The notes beneath the pieces were generated by a model. It had not been told where the DNA came from. It was given only the letters and a program-made list of their open reading frames with translations, and made no database searches. This document shows positions 6,116 to 6,474 of a stretch of 6,474 nt of DNA, piece after piece. The stretch covers positions 1 through 6,474 of the forward strand of contig URAI01000116.1 in assembly GCA_900545725.1 (NCBI GenBank), read 5' to 3'. A program made the position numbers and the translations under genes. Every line of letters starts with the position of its first letter. Position 1 is the stretch's first letter. This DNA comes from an uncultured Eubacterium sp. (GTDB lineage Bacteria > Bacillota > Clostridia > Lachnospirales > Lachnospiraceae).

Positions 6116-6439
6116 ATGGGAACAATAACTAATGAACAGTATGAAAACTTAAAGAATAAGATGAAAGCTATTTGTGATTCAGCCCTGAAGCTTAAGAAGA
6201 TTCAGGGTGCTTACGAATTTTCAGAAAACAAAAAACAGTTCGATGAACTTAGTAACATGCTTAATCAAAGCTGTGATATTGAAAATCTGCGATATGTGGA
6301 AAGAGATATGGCTGATTTTATAGAGGTGCGTTTTAATTCACACCTTGACAATCCTAAGTCTGAAATTGACGACGAGGTTGCCAATCTGATGTCTGAATAT
6401 CTTGAAGAGTCAATTTCTTATACTGCGGCTGCTCTTTAA
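6116..6439 (+). CDS. Uncharacterised 107-residue acidic helical protein
   Basis: I do not recognise this protein. It begins MGTITNEQYENLKNKMKAIC and has no signal peptide or membrane segment, so it is probably cytoplasmic. The composition is rich in Glu, Asp, Lys, Asn and Leu, and the pattern suggests three or four amphipathic helices: about residues 5-30 (basic, KLKKIQGAYEF), 35-50 (KKQFDELSNMLNQ), 53-73 (IENLRYVERDMADFIEVRF) and an acidic tail at 82-101 (SEIDDEVANLMSEYLEESIS). There are two cysteines (in AICDS and QSCDI), too few and too far apart to suggest a metal site. It ends in TAAAL. It is transcribed away from PFOR, with a candidate promoter about 160 nt upstream. The strong ribosome binding site, coding-like codon use and helical heptad-like spacing support a real gene. 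Helical small proteins of this kind include regulators and phage or plasmid accessory proteins, but nothing here selects among them. No terminator is seen in the 35 bases after the stop; the window ends in a purine-rich GTGGGGA that could serve a following gene. Confidence 0.78.
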   Translation: MGTITNEQYENLKNKMKAICDSALKLKKIQGAYEFSENKKQFDELSNMLNQSCDIENLRYVERDMADFIEVRFNSHLDNPKSEIDDEVANLMSEYLEESISYTAAAL

Positions 6440-6474
6440 ATTGTGATTTGTTGAAATACGGGGTGTAGTGGGGA

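Overview
The window looks like a chromosomal segment of an anaerobic, spore-forming, AT-rich Firmicute, most likely class Clostridia and plausibly Lachnospiraceae. The reasons are a GerA/SpoVAF-type spore germination protein, a full-length homodimer-type pyruvate:ferredoxin oxidoreductase (PFOR), strong GGAG ribosome binding sites exactly 6 nt before the starts, and AT-rich coding and intergenic DNA. The family-level placement is inference.

Layout. Bases 1-40 look like part of a long stem-loop cut by the window edge, probably the terminator after spoVAF. Bases 45-1457 (minus) encode SpoVAF. Bases 1486-5499 (minus) encode a PFOR of 1337 residues, about 100-170 longer than usual because of hydrophilic insertions; one insertion carries a 45-bp in-frame tandem repeat. 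Only 28 nt separate the two genes and no terminator is visible between them, so they are probably co-transcribed, PFOR first.

Bases 5500-6115 are a 616-bp divergent intergenic region. It holds three tandem 29-30 bp repeats (5780-5867), a minus-strand reading frame with decapeptide repeats that looks decayed or frameshifted (5674-5820), an 11/12-matched inverted repeat that brackets a candidate plus-strand promoter (5899-5955), and a GC-richer patch with what may be the 3' remnant of a minus-strand gene (6015-6110). Bases 6116-6439 (plus) encode a 107-residue acidic, helical protein that I do not recognise. The last 35 bases hold no gene but end in a purine-rich stretch that could be the ribosome binding site of a following gene.

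How the genes relate. PFOR is central anaerobic metabolism (pyruvate to acetyl-CoA, CO2 and reduced ferredoxin). SpoVAF is a spore inner-membrane protein of the germinant-receptor A-subunit family. Their apparent operon is the main biological oddity: it could mean a sporulation- or outgrowth-linked PFOR, or only read-through from a metabolic promoter. I found no known phage, transposase, CRISPR, tRNA or rRNA. I see no clearly new multi-gene system; the repeat-rich intergenic region and the inserted PFOR are the parts most worth a second look.
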